From Cenococcum geophilum 1.58 (taxonomy: Eukaryota > Ascomycota > Dothideomycetes > Gloniales > Gloniaceae): 64,000 bases of DNA. The translations under genes and the position numbers were made by a program. The notes under the pieces were generated by a model. That model made no database searches. It was not told where the DNA came from and saw nothing but the letters and a program-made list of their open reading frames with translations. The DNA lies in the NCBI GenBank assembly GCA_001692895.1, contig KV748242.1, positions 186,001 through 250,000 on the forward strand. The letters run 5' to 3'. Positions 1 through 10,858 of the stretch are shown here, piece after piece (positions within the stretch are counted from its first letter, which is position 1; every line of letters starts with the position of its first letter).

Positions 1-1440
1 TTATAGTTAACCTGCCTAATAGTAATAGGTTTATAAATGTTATAGTAGTTATTAACCGTCTTATAAAAATATAATATATAATTCCTATCCCTTGCATTGA
101 TAAAATGTGTACTTAGAGCTGTGCTCCGTGCGCACCAATTAGGAAGCTGCATTTGCAGGCGGTCAATCGTTTTGCCAGATAATCAAGGCCTTAAAGGAAG
201 GTAGTGATTTGGGGGCTGGCGGTGGCTTTTTCGCGACCTGACTTTTAGAAGTGGGATATCGAGTAGGCTGTACAAGATCTATATCACTAGAAATGCAATT
301 ACGAACCATTGTGGTGGTGTAATTAATTGATGAAGTACTTGACCTGAGAAAGTTGATGTTCTTTGATCGCGTGCACGGGCCACACCTCTAAGTACACTAT
401 CAATGCAAGGGATAGACTTAATTAATATAATATTAGTAGCCGAATGTTTTGTTAAGCACGTCTTTAAGCTATACAGACTTCCTAATTTGATAATATCTAA
501 CCGCAAAAGCCAGTTTATTTTAGACTTCTAGTAAGCCCTATATAAATAATTAAGTATATAAATATAACTCTTAACTGCATTTTATCTAAAGATAAATAGC
601 TAAACTGAAATCGCGAACGCGATTATAGAACAATACCTACGAATATACTACTCCTACCTATAAAATAACTAGGAAAAGTGGCTACTATTAGCGGAGTTTA
701 CTACAAATAATATAAAAAACAAATTAACAGGTATAACGCCATTCTACGCAACCTACGGATAAGACCTTTAACTTAAATTCGAACTATAACCCAAAATTAA
801 TATAATAGGACCTATAATTAAGAGGATTTAATTAATAGACGTGTATAACTTCGCTAATTAAATAAAGCAGTTAACGGAACTATTATAAAGTAAATTAGCG
901 TATGCTTAAACGGTATAGGAATGGCATATAAATAAAGGACGAGCTCCTATATAGGACTTTAAGGAAGGTAATATGGTTTACCTAAATATATAAAACCTAA
1001 AGACTTAATAACCCTTAAAGAAACTAGACTAGAAGTTTATAGGCCTATACTAAATTAAGAAGAAACTAAGCCTATATACTTATAAGCTTAAACTGCTAAC
1101 TAAGATAAAAATATATTTAACGTTTTACGTAAACTTGCTATAACCTTTAAAAGGTAAACCTATAACTTATAAAGTGCCACTACTACCTCTTATAATTGTT
1201 AATAACAGTAACGGTTCTTACTTTATTAACTTAATTAATAATATATAATAGAAAACATAATCTAAACAATTTAAACTTCTTATTAAGTGGGAAGAATATA
1301 AAATATAAACTTAGGAAACCTATAACTAGATTAAAACTAACGCGCCCTCCCTAGTAAAAGAATTCCATAAAGACCATCCTTCGCGGCCTACTTTAGCTAG
1401 ATAGATATAATATAAAGGCAAATAACTACCACCTAACACG
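1..1440 (+). pseudogene. gypsy-A1 pol 3' end: integrase C-terminus and chromodomain (RIP-mutated)
   Basis: This is the 3' part of a Ty3/gypsy (chromovirus-type) polyprotein. Around 660-760 a reading frame gives a KWLLLAEFTTNN / TGITPFYATYG-like stretch typical of the integrase core end. Around 1276-1400 LLIKWEEYK and APSLVKEFHKDHPS read as a chromodomain. Nearly every expected Gln or Trp codon is TAA or TAG, so no product is possible. The same sequence is present in reverse complement in gypsy-A2 (about 51.2-52.4 kb), which sets family and strand. A MITE interrupts it at 88-412; sequence on either side (1-85 and 415-600) is contiguous in gypsy-A2. The 5' part lies outside the window. Confidence 0.85.
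88..412. mobile_element. MITE-1, TA-flanked (Tc1/mariner-like), inside gypsy-A1
   Basis: The 325-bp element is bounded by inverted repeats TCCCTTGCATTGATA (88-102) and its complement (398-412). It is flanked by TA on both sides (86-87, 413-414), the target duplication expected for Tc1/mariner-type MITEs. The inverted similarity continues imperfectly inward for about 50 bp (TGTACTTAGAG...). It sits inside gypsy-A1 integrase sequence that is uninterrupted in gypsy-A2, so the empty site can be read directly. Base composition is near normal, unlike the surrounding RIP-mutated DNA. No transposase is encoded; the small reading frames inside look accidental. Confidence 0.8.
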
Positions 1441-1530
1441 AATACACGAAACATAATAGCAGGAAGCTTAAAATTAAAAAAGACTCGAAATTAAAAAAAA
1501 CTTAAAAAACTTTATAACATTTATAATACA

Positions 1531-1795
1531 ATTACATAATATATAAGATGTTAAGGAACTTTAACCGCTAGTTAAAGTTATCTAATTAGTTAAATCTGCC
1601 TTGCTAAGACCTACTATAAAGATATTAGTTCTGCTTACCGCCTTAACTAAGCTAATAGCGATTTTCTATCCCGGGGATAGAAAATCTTAATTAGTCTATT
1701 TAATGATAGAATTAGTAAAACCCTACACTGCCACCTAATGCGAAAACACGACACGTAATAAGTTATAAGTCTTAACTAAAATTAAATTATTTAGA
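1531..1795. repeat. Inserted block with two palindromic modules in the gypsy-A1 3' untranslated region
   Basis: Between the chromodomain and the 3' LTR, gypsy-A1 carries about 260 bp that gypsy-A2 lacks at the same place. The block contains palindrome P2 (AACTTTAACCGCTAGTTAAA, about 1555-1598) and palindrome P1 (1660-1686, perfect 13-bp arms GATTTTCTATCCC / GGGATAGAAAATC around one G). The sequence CCACCTAA...ACACGA...TAATA occurs both before (about 1430) and after (about 1731) the block, as if duplicated on insertion. Both palindromes recur in Copia-1, and single ones in Copia-2 and gypsy-B. Confidence 0.6.
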
Positions 1796-1818
1796 CCTTT
1801 AGCTAAAAGGGGGGGTAT

Positions 1819-2121
1819 TATAACGGGACTAGCCTAGTTATAGTAGGAATATCTTAGTAAAACACTTAATAGATAAATTCCGACGCTTTAACTAAAATCT
1901 ACTAGATTAATTAAATTACCGAAGTCCGTTAAAGACCGCGTGTATATATACGCACGCATTAACCACCAAGCCCCTAACTATTTAATTATATAATTCTCTT
2001 ATTATTCCTTTCTCTTCTTTACGTAACGTCTTGTTCTTAGCAAGAGCTATATACCCTTAGATTTAGATAGAATTTATATTGTTCCTTTAAATCTTCCCCA
2101 AAGTCTCTCCGCGCCCTTACA
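1819..2121 (+). repeat. 3' LTR of gypsy-A1
   Basis: This is homologous in reverse complement to the two gypsy-A2 LTRs (50686-51101, 56223-56648). It starts TATAACGGGACTAGCC and ends CGCGCCCTTACA, i.e. TG...CA with the 5' TG changed to TA. A polypurine tract, AAAAGGGGGGG (about 1806-1815), lies just upstream and fixes the + orientation. At 303 bp it is about 110 bp shorter than the gypsy-A2 LTRs, because it lacks most of the internal AGAACTTAGC-type repeats. Confidence 0.8.
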
Positions 2122-3286
2122 ATTTTAGCCTAAATAGTAGGGAAGTAATCTGTACTAACTTTAAGCTTATTCTATAATTAAAGCTTCTAATTATTAAATA
2201 TAGAGTTAGTTCTATCTATAAGCAATAAGGGGTCCGTAACCTTTACGGACCGCAATAATGCTAATACTATATATTAGGTTAGGGTTTTAAGAATTACGGT
2301 AAGTCTTTAAGTATTTAATAACTCTTTACTAGGTATAGGGGGTTCTCTAGCTTTAAGTAGCTCTTAAAGTTGTTTAATTTTAGTATTAGCTGCTATAAGC
2401 TCCTCCTAGGAGTTTAAGTTAGTTGCTATTTTACTATTAGAGGCATTTAAGGGCCCTACAACTACTTTACCAGCTGCTATATTTCTTAGTATAGTAGTAT
2501 AGTTATTAGGGTAACTTTTAGTAGGATTCTGCAGGGGTTTTAGTCTATGCTTATTCTATAAGTCTTATTATTATTTTTCTATTCTTTAAGTTCTGGTAAT
2601 AGTCTTTAGGTTTACTTCTATATTCTATTCTTATTTATAGTCTTATAAATATATTTAAGTTCCTTTTTAGGAAGAAAGGGTGGTTTAAGCTTTAGATAAT
2701 ATTAGCGACTTAGTTAATTAAGGTATAAGCACGGTAAAAAGGACGTATATAAGCCTATATAATTAGATTATCTATAAACGAGGATCTAAAGCTAGAGAAA
2801 GGAAAGGAGACGAAGGGTGGCGCCGCTTGACGTTATATACAATCCTCTAATTATATAATAGCAATTATCTAAAACTATATAAAACTGTCTACGACTATTT
2901 ACTATAATCTTTTAATATCTATTAGCTATAATCTACTAGTTTCTACCAGCGCTATAACAGGTAGATACCGCCCGCGACTTTTTTTTAGACTAATTAAAAG
3001 CACGCTTAGCAAAGTTTAAATTTAGGATAGGAAAGTAATAGACCATATATACCTTAGGTCAATAATTAGCAGTATATATTAAGCTTAGACCCCTAAAACT
3101 TGGCGCCCTAACTAAATTGGTCACTATAACTTTAGGGGCTATTTGCACCCAACTAAATTAGATTAATTATTTACTCTTACGTACTATTTAATATATTAGC
3201 CTTGGCCTTTCTACCTAACGCCTTTTATAGCTTTAATTTTGGCACCTTTGCCCTTAATTTAGCCTCTTTCTCCTCTACCTCCTCTA
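2122..3286. other. Degraded transposon mosaic, no intact gene
   Basis: This is AT-rich sequence with stops in all frames. About 2690-2770 is the reverse complement of the untranslated end of Copia-2 (about 15080-15150: ATTAGCGACTTAG, GGTATAAGCACGG), so part of it is a copia-2-type fragment in + orientation. About 2160-2680 reads on the minus strand as a gag-like stretch (EELIAANTKIKQLQELLKA) broken by stops. I could not assign the remainder. Confidence 0.5.
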
Positions 3287-3614
3287 TCCCTTAACCCGTT
3301 AAAATTCGTCCAACGGTTATTGTGACGGCGCTGGAGCGCGTCACCTAGTTAGGGGTTCGCTTAAGACTTGGCATGTGTATATAGACGTGGCCTCACCACC
3401 TTCTCTTGCTCCTCAGCTTAATATCCTCGTAATACAGCATTCGTTCGCTTCACCTTGTAAGCATTTGTTCAAGTCTCTGTTGAGACATTTGTTCAATGGT
3501 TCGAGCCGTTACAGTTATCAGCCAATTAAAGTATCTAGATTAGCGAAAGACACCCAATGAAATCTAGTCGTAAACCTAAGCGACCTTAGCGTAGGACTCT
3601 AACGGGTTAAGGGA
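3287..3614. mobile_element. MITE-2, TA-flanked
   Basis: The 328-bp element has perfect 15-bp terminal inverted repeats TCCCTTAACCCGTTA (3287-3301) and its complement (3600-3614), flanked by TA (3285-3286, 3615-3616). Length and the terminal TCCCTT match MITE-1, but the interiors differ, so they are probably related subfamilies mobilised by the same kind of transposase. The interior has near-normal GC. A 61-codon frame inside (3375-3560) shows no protein features and is probably accidental. Confidence 0.8.
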
Positions 3615-3752
3615 TAGCTTTCTTGATTGAATTAATACTTATAAACTTCATATTTAGATCTATAGCTATTACGGCATTGGTAGAAAATGGCTAGCAGTTA
3701 TAGTTATAGTAGACGTTATGGTAGACGCAGAGCTCACGTAACTAAGGGACCG

Positions 3753-3760
3753 TATAAAAA
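3753..3760 (+). promoter_or_regulatory. TATA-like box upstream of the 3829 remnant
   Basis: TATAAAAA lies about 75 bp before the first in-frame codon of the acidic coding remnant and is followed by a pyrimidine-rich leader (CTTCTTCTTTCCTTTCTC), as in many fungal promoters. This is pattern only. Confidence 0.25.
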
Positions 3761-3828
3761 CCCTACTTCAAGCGGTGTTGCTATTCTTCTTCTTTCCTTT
3801 CTCTGAAATAATCAACTGCAGATAACGG

Positions 3829-4116
3829 GTGGAAGAGTCCTCTACTATCGCCGCTACGGCTGCCGCTCTTATCAAGTAACTTCAGAAGGCCGCCAAGAAG
3901 CTAGAAGAAGAAGCTGCTCTACCAAAGGAAGGGCAGGAGGGTGATAATACAAGCAATTCAAGCGACGAAGAGTCCTCAGATGAAGAGCCCAAGTTAATTG
4001 GCGACATTTGGGGCTCTAAAACGCCAAAAATCGACTTTATATAGACTCTATTATATATATTTATGGCTTTAAAACTTCTTACCAACGATGCGATGACTTG
4101 TAATGGCTTTCACTAG
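3829..4116 (+). pseudogene. Acidic, charged coding remnant of unknown function
   Basis: One frame reads with few stops from about 3829 to the TAG at 4114-4116. It gives an Ala/Lys/Glu-rich helix-like start (KKLEEEAALPKE), an acidic serine tract (NSSDEESSDEEPK) and a GDIWGSKTPKIDF segment. The first stop is TAA where CAA (Gln) would fit, and the next is TAG after DFI, both consistent with RIP. The original ATG is not visible (GTG in its place). The biased composition and the TATA-like box argue that this was once coding, probably the N-terminus of a transposon or host protein. I do not recognise the family. Confidence 0.35.
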
Positions 4117-4593
4117 TTATTTACCACAAATCAGCATTTTGGCGAATTTTGATTTTTAAATCGGTCATAACCCAGGGAGCGGTCAAAACCCCGTTAACCA
4201 CGTTACCTTGCTTGGATGTGGGTTGTTCGCATGCGTAATCCACGCACTACATATGGCCGATGGGGTCTTGGTCTGCGGGGCGTCTTTATGGTTAGTATGC
4301 TTGCGCGCCATTATTGTTCCCATCACAGCGCAATGGTCTTTTGAAGGACATAGATGAGGACAACTGGCTGTGGAGGGCGCCAATCTGTGTGGCATGATGT
4401 AAATGGAGATTGTTGTGCGACTTATGTGGCGTTTGTCAGATCAACGGCGGGGTGCAGAGTGGAGGTTGCTTGTTGGAGACCTGCAAGAGTCTGAAGGTCG
4501 GAGAGTGTAGCCGAAAGCTCCGGGAGTGTTTAAATACGCCACGTCGCAAAATCTTACACTTGATGAACTTTAGCCCCGTGCGCGCACACCTAA
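4117..4593. other. Near-normal-GC segment without a recognisable gene
   Basis: Composition here is clearly less AT-rich than the flanks and lacks the TA excess, so it is probably single-copy DNA that escaped RIP. Short frames on both strands (for example a Cys-containing + frame at 4410-4628 that runs into the Copia-1 LTR) have no domain features. The 5-bp duplication TAAGC of Copia-1 begins at 4594. Confidence 0.4.
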
Positions 4594-4598
4594 TAAGC

Positions 4599-4784
4599 TG
4601 TTGGAAACACAGGGTGACTCACCAATAACGACTACTCGAGTAGGGTTACAGTGATGTTGGTTGATTCTTGTTGATAGGAATGAGGAAAGGGGTGAGGAAC
4701 TTAAGGTTCCTCACCACGCTAGGGCCACGTCGACACGTGACGGCAATATGCTTCATGCGACGGCAACTTGCCTCATTCCCGACA
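4599..4784 (-). repeat. Copia-1 3' LTR
   Basis: This 186-bp LTR looks essentially unmutated. It differs from its partner by about eight changes, all TG here versus TA in the right LTR. Confidence 0.92.
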
Positions 4785-4807
4785 CTGGCAACTCTTCTTT
4801 TTGTGGT

Positions 4808-4900
4808 TGCTATATATATATATACAAACAGACAGTATACAACAATACCAGACAATATGCAACAAAACCAGATAATATGCAACAAAACCAGACGATATAT
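4808..4900. repeat. TA microsatellite and short direct repeats next to the Copia-1 LTR
   Basis: A short (TA)n run (about 4810-4823) is followed by three imperfect repeats of about 21 bp containing AATATGCAACAAAACCAGA. It lies inside the Copia-1 3' untranslated region. No function is evident. Confidence 0.6.
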
Positions 4901-4984
4901 AATAATGCGGTAGTTAGCAAAATTTGGTAGATAACATAAAGACAGATAGGCCGCCAAGACGCTAGTAGTAAGCGAGCTAATGGC

Positions 4985-5115
4985 GATTTTCCATGCCGGG
5001 CATAGAAAATCCTGATTAGTTGGCAGAAGTCCATACCACTACCTAAATTGATTAGGCGCGGCGCTCTTAATAAGGATCTAACTAATTAAATAACTTTAAC
5101 CGGCAGTTAAAGTTC
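4985..5115. repeat. Palindromic modules P1 and P2 in the Copia-1 untranslated end
   Basis: P1 at 4985-5011 is a 27-nt palindrome with arms GATTTTCCATGCC / GGCATAGAAAATC. P2 at 5074-5115 contains ATCTAACTAATTAAATAACT and the palindrome AACTTTAACCGGCAGTTAAA. They appear in the same relative order and orientation (P1 then P2) as in the gypsy-A1 block when that is read in reverse complement. Upstream, GCCGCCAAGACGCTAG (about 4951) also has a counterpart in the gypsy-B LTR. Confidence 0.7.
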
Positions 5116-5199
5116 CATAAAATCTTAACTTCTCTAAATTTCCCTCTTAACCTAATCTTTAACTTATATACGTAGAGTATTTATATTAATAAACGTCTC

Positions 5200-8100
5200 T
5201 AGTGCCTTGTTTAGGTTTACCTTTATTATTATATCTACTAGGTTATCTTAGCCATTAATCCATCGGATCTTAAAGAGTTCTTAATACTTATAGGACTGCT
5301 AAAGTACCATAATATTAATTATAAGACGCTTCTCCTTTATAGTACTAAGCTTAACTAAACACTTATAGAGGGAATATAAGTCGGTATATACGATTATAGG
5401 GATAGCGGGAAGTTTAAGCCGGTCTATAATTATCTTAAGGGTAGTTCCAATTGCAATTGCTATATTAACTCCGCCAACCATTCTATATATCTCTAACGCT
5501 AGAACGCTTTAAGTAACGCGCTTACTCTTAGTTAAGCTTTAATAAATAAGGTTACTGTAGATTATAAAGTCATTCTCTCCAGTAGATTCGTTTGTAATAA
5601 TAATCTTATATTCTAGCTAGAAGCTAAAATCTTTATTATTTATAAACGATCTATTAACAAATACAAAGAGCTTAGCGGTAGGAAGGTTAATAGGCATATA
5701 GAGTAGTCCCCTATTAAGATGGTTTATTTACCAGAAAAGATGCTTATTTAGGGCAAGAACATTATCCTTAGTTAGTTTTTGGTGTTAAACAGCAATAGAG
5801 AGATTAAAGAAAGCCTTAAGTTAACAGATAGAAGCTATATAAGCTCCGCGAGCGCGTTGCTCCACATATCCTTACTTAGAGAATTAACATTAATAACGTC
5901 GATCTTCTTACCTTAACCCTTTTAGCATAGAGTAATAGAGCCCTTATTTAGGGAGAAGATACATCCATTAAAGAGTAATAGTATTACTAAGTTAAGTTTT
6001 TCCTTTGGCTTTACTATAAGGTTTACCTTTACTAGCTTATCTTCTTTAAGAGCTAAAAATTAGTTGTCTCCTAAGATAATTATATCGTCTATTTATATGC
6101 CAACAATTCTAAATAGAGTTTCTATAGTTATAATAAGGAAGCAGGGATTAAATATAGAAGTAGTTATTAAAAGCTTCTCCTTATAGTGCTTACTATAGGT
6201 AGCCCACTAATAAGTTCCTACCTCTGCAATTCTATATAATAGCTTAAGTACGACCATAATTATATCCTCGGGATATTAGTGGCAAATTTACTCTAGAAGG
6301 TATGCTAGTATTAAGCGCTAAAGGCGCGTCTCTAATTAGGTATAGGCCTAAGTAATATCTTATAGGTAAACCGCTATCCCATTCTTTATTAAGGAGGGAG
6401 CTAGCGTAATAATGACTTATTAACTAGCTTATTAAATTATAGGGGATTACATAAGAATTACTTCCTTGCCGTTATTATTATAACCTTAAATAACTAGCCT
6501 TAACTTCTTAAATAGGGTATTAGTAGCTTTACCTTTAATCTTATTAACCATTCTTAACTTAAATATACGGACTCCATTAAACTTAGTAGGGTTATATTTC
6601 TCAAATTTAAAAACTCCTTTTATAATAAGACCATCAATCTCCTACTTATTAGATACTTAAAAAGGAGCTCCTAAAGTTATAATACGGCCTTCCTTTCAGA
6701 GCTATTTTACAAGTTTAAAGTTAGCCTTCTCTTTAGCTGTTATAAAGGCCATTAATAGTTCATCTCCATTCTCAATAGCGGTAATAAATTGCTCTTCAAA
6801 ATTAACAAGATATTAGCGATTTTATAATCCCTTTAGGCGACCTCTACCGCGTTATAGTTGCGGTACGTCTACTACAATTATATTAGAATCGCCTTCGCCT
6901 TCTAAAGTATATTAATCATAGTTCTCCTCTAGGGTATCCTCTAGGGTATCCTATAAAGGCTTAAAGCTATTATCCCTATAGTAGGGCTTAACAACAGTTA
7001 AGCGGAATTAAGTAGGTCTATAGGGCATCTAAAAAGTATAAGTTTAACCATTAATTGCAATAAGTTTATATAGGCCTAACTATCTTCCCTTTTTACACCA
7101 TACGCGTACCTTTAATTAGAGTGGCAGATTAAGCGTAGTTAAGGTATTTAGGCTATTTCTTATTCCTAGTACATCGTTAACCTAGCGCGTAGCGTAGAGA
7201 TATTATACCTCCTTTATTGCCTTATAAATAGCCTTAGCTTATTACGCAATAGAGGGAGATAGTAGAGAATCGTCAGTTATTCGAGGGTAGGCGCCAAAGA
7301 CTAGCAACGTAGGTACGAGCCTATCTAGGCCAGCGGTATCGTTAATAGCCTTAACAGCCATCTATAGGATAAGCTCTTTACTAGTACCCTCTAGTTCTAA
7401 AGAAATAATCTTATATACGCGGCGTAATGGCGTATAATATCGTTCTACTTTTCTAATACTATTATATGCCTTAACGGGGACTTCCTTAACCTTAATTATT
7501 ATTGCCTTTACCTATTATTAAAACTCCGTAGATAAGAAGTTCTTTCCTATATTATAAACGATTTAATTAGGGGGTCCTAGGTAGATATTAATCTAGCATA
7601 ATTAAAGAGTATCCTATGCGTTCCTAGCTAATATATCTTTTAAAAAGCGTGCGGCTTAGAAGGAGGTTAAGAAGTCAATAACTTAGAGTACTAGCTTACC
7701 GCTAAAATATATAACATCTATAATAATATAGAAGTTAAAGTCGTAGTTATCTTTAAGAGTAAACTTAAATCGGCTAGGGAACTTCTAGTTTATTTAGCAG
7801 TAGTAGCAGTACTTTATAAAATATTTAATTACCTTAACCTTAACTTTATAACCTACTCGCTAAAGGACCCTAAGTAATTAGTAAATAGATAGGTGGCCAA
7901 AACAACAGTGTAGTTAATGTAACTCTAACTTAGTTAGGTGGCTCTAAGCAACGCTCCTTTCTGGCTATTAAAGGAGCAACTAAGGGTAACCCTACTTGCG
8001 TATAACGGGCACCCAACTATCTCCCTAGACAAGCATATTCTTAAGGTTATTAAGCTTAACACCTAATTTATCTATATCTTGGATGCAAAATAGGAATAGG

Positions 8101-10400
8101 GTATTTATAGGGATAATATAGAAAGTAATATATCCTAACAGGGTTTGGACCTTAATTATGCTAAAAGAGATTATAGTACCCTTACTAAAGCGAATTGTAT
8201 ATTAGCCTACTATTAATTAGTTAATTTAAACAGAGCTATTAAGCTACTAAAGAGCTTAAACTTAAGGCTCTCCTACTATAGATACTCCTACGGCTCTAGT
8301 ATCTGGCATAATGCTATAAAAGACGTTCGCCGAGTATCTATCATTAAAGAAGAACGCGGAATTTTCCTTTAACTTATTAAAGATATTTAACTTTATAATA
8401 GAATGGAGCGTAGATTAATTATTAAGGATAGCGACGGTTTATATGCCATTTACCTTACTATACTTAGTGAAGTATTAGTTAGGAGAGTAATCCTTAATTT
8501 CTATATTTATAAGAAGCTATTCGGCCTCGTTAACCTTACCCTTAAGATCTTCTTCGCCTTCATATTAAACCAAGAAGTTTTAGAAGTAGGCCGTAGTAAC
8601 CTCTTAGTTTCTAACGTTTCGTGCGCTCTAGCAAAACCTATTATATACCTCCTTTTATCTATTAAGAGGGTATCTAGTTAACCAGCAATTTGGCTTCTTA
8701 TAAATATAGCACTTCTTCTAACAATTGCTTTAAAGTAAACCTCTATAAGGACCTCTATAATTGCCTCGTGGTTAACATTAATTATACCCTTTACTATATC
8801 CCCTACCACGTCTACTATATATTCAATTAGTCTAGTTATAATTATATTAGTTAGCTAGGTCAATTAAGGTAGGTTAGAGTTAGGCGTTAAATTGCTATAC
8901 TTCTTAAGAGCGTAGAGCGGTGCTAATAAAGGATCTTAATTAAGTATATACTCCTTTATAAGTACTTATAGGGTTAAAGAGAGCAAGATTACATTCTTTA
9001 ATACCTCAGTATACGCTAATAACTTAATCGCGTAGGCTAAGGTCCTCTTAATATAATTTAGATAAACTACGCTAAATTATTTAAAGTTAATTAAAGAGCT
9101 TTTAAAAATAATTAAGCTGAGAGACACCTAGGTTTATAGCAATAATTCTTAGGAAGGTAGTCTCTCTCCACTCCAATATATATTGCTGCTTATTTTCTTC
9201 TATTTCGAAGTGGCATCTTATCTTATATATCATTCGGTTAAAATTATATCCTTTTCCTACCAAATAATTATAATAGAAGGTACTAGCGCGGCCCTTAAGC
9301 ATAACGGAATAGGCGTTATAATATTAGTTAGGTTTTAGTCTAACCTTCTAGCAACAGTTATAGAAAATACGCAGCTTTAAATTAAGGATGTTATATAGTT
9401 CCCTGCTAAACTTCTTCTCCTAATCCGTATAGAGCTTCATAAACTCTGTAAGCATTTTTAAGGTGCCTCCGAGTAGTATTAAACTACGTTGAAATTGCAT
9501 TAGAGATTAAGGTAGGGATTGCTTTATAGGCTACAGTAGAGATATAAGGCTCGGTAGAACATAGCGTGGTACCTAATCTTCCTATAGTAGAGTTTAAAGG
9601 TTATTAAATCGCGAAGTAAGGGGATCTTGCGCTTACTCTTAAGGGGTAGTAGTTAACGTTACTAGTTAAATTAGTAGATTCTAGGGAGCTAGAGATAAAG
9701 GTGGAAGCGATAGATACGAAATATAAGAACTTATGCCTAGAGCAATAGAATTAGAGCGCGTCTCTGTTGGCGTATCGTTTAAATTCTATTATAAGTTAAG
9801 CTTCCTCTTAGTGCGTAGTTGGTGCTTAACCTCTTATAGAGTCCATTTATACTCTTCTTTTACGTTAATAACTTGCTCCTAGATATTGTCTCTAATAGCA
9901 CCCCCATCTATAGGGATAAATACTCCATTCTCCTAAAGGAAGTTACGGAAGTCTTATACGACGTCCTTCTTCGTGAGAGCCTATATTTCCTTTATCCATC
10001 TAATAAAGTCCTCCTTTATACAACACTATAGCTCGGTATCGTTATATTTGCTATCTATATAGTATACTATATAGTATACTAAGAATCCGTTCAGGTCCTA
10101 TTCCTCGGCGTTTATAGGGTCAATGTCTATATTTTACATCTCCGGGTTAATGCTTTTCTCGTACTTCTTTAGGTAGGTTAACGCCATAGTAGGTATAAAA
10201 TCGACGGGGTGTCGTACATCAAAGGTAGGTAGGGTTTTTGGCTTTATAGAATCTCGTAGGTTTACTATTAAAAGGTAGGCAATTAAGATGTTGTCGACGC
10301 GTTTCGGACGTTGACTTTAGGACTATAGGTTTAGTAATACTTCTGACCTAAAGTACTCAACCAAATCTTTGTATGCGTAGTTGTTTAACGCGTTTCGGAC
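5200..10400 (-). pseudogene. Copia-1 gag-pol remnant (RNase H, RT, integrase, gag)
   Basis: On the minus strand, 5230-5481 reads as a copia RNase H segment (DLYSLYKCLVKLSTIKEKRL). The RT catalytic motif survives as IDDIII at about 6078-6105. About 7200-7900 gives integrase sequence (TGKNF / SIGLVERYHAPLRR / GPNGIVPTLLVFGAYPR after allowing Gln-to-stop changes), matching the better preserved copy in Copia-2. Gag should lie at about 8.5-10.4 kb and is too degraded to define. Many in-frame TAA/TAG codons at former Gln/Trp positions show that RIP inactivated it. Confidence 0.8.
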
Positions 10401-10474
10401 GTTAATTTTAGAACCATAGGTTTAGTAACACTTCTGACCTAAAGTACTCAACCAAATCTTCGTAAACGTAGTTG
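10291..10474. repeat. 91-bp tandem duplication inside Copia-1
   Basis: Two adjacent units of about 91 bp each contain ACGCGTTTCGGACGTT, GGTTTAGTAA and CTTCTGACCTAAAGTACTCA. The units differ by transitions and a few other changes. The duplication lies in the gag end of Copia-1. I did not see it in Copia-2. Confidence 0.75.
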
Positions 10475-10672
10475 TTCTGCATAATAGACGCAACTTAGTA
10501 TCTCCTAGTACTTAGTGACACTTCTATTACTAGTTTTCCGTAAGTCTAAGGTAGTATAGTATCGCCGGGATCCATTCCATATAAGCGCATATAGCACCCC
10601 TATATAAGACTGTCTCTTCTATTTAAAAACCTAGCTGCTCTATAGTTGACTGTATATTCAACCACTAATTAG

Positions 10673-10858
10673 TGTTAGAAACACAGGGTAACTCACCAAT
10701 AACGACTACTCGAGTAGGGTTACAGTAATGTTAGTTAATTCTTGTTGATAGGAATAAGGAAAGGGGTGAGGAACTTAAGGTTCCTCACCACGCTAGGGCC
10801 ACGTCGACACGTGACGGCAATATGCTTCATGCGACGGCAACTTACCTCATTCCCGACA
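10673..10858 (-). repeat. Copia-1 5' LTR
   Basis: This LTR is the same length as its partner. Every clear difference is G to A on the + strand at TG sites (for example TGTTAGAAAC for TGTTGGAAAC). RIP therefore acted on one strand of this LTR. Confidence 0.92.

Larger units (their letters stand above)
4599..10858 (-). mobile_element. Copia-1: complete Ty1/copia LTR retrotransposon
   Basis: The 6260-bp element has two 186-bp LTRs (4599-4784, 10673-10858) beginning TGTTGGAAAC and ending CCCGACA. The target duplication TAAGC is present on both sides (4594-4598, 10859-10863). The coding direction is minus: RNase H lies near the left LTR, then reverse transcriptase, integrase and gag towards the right, the Ty1/copia order. 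The internal region is heavily RIP-mutated, so the element is dead. Confidence 0.92.

Noticed and set aside
4410-4628. Cys-containing open frame (LCDLCGVCQ...) that could look like a small secreted or metal-binding protein
   Set aside because: It has no signal peptide, its Cys spacing matches no family I know, and its end lies inside the Copia-1 LTR, so it cannot be a stable gene.
4646-5034. Overlapping open frames on both strands of the Copia-1 3' end, repeated at 10735-10971
   Set aside because: They consist of LTR sequence (present in both LTRs) joined to TA-repeat sequence; they are by-products of the LTR, not genes.
8403-8681. 92-codon + frame inside Copia-1
   Set aside because: It is antisense to the copia polyprotein, with an AT-driven Leu/Ile/Lys composition.
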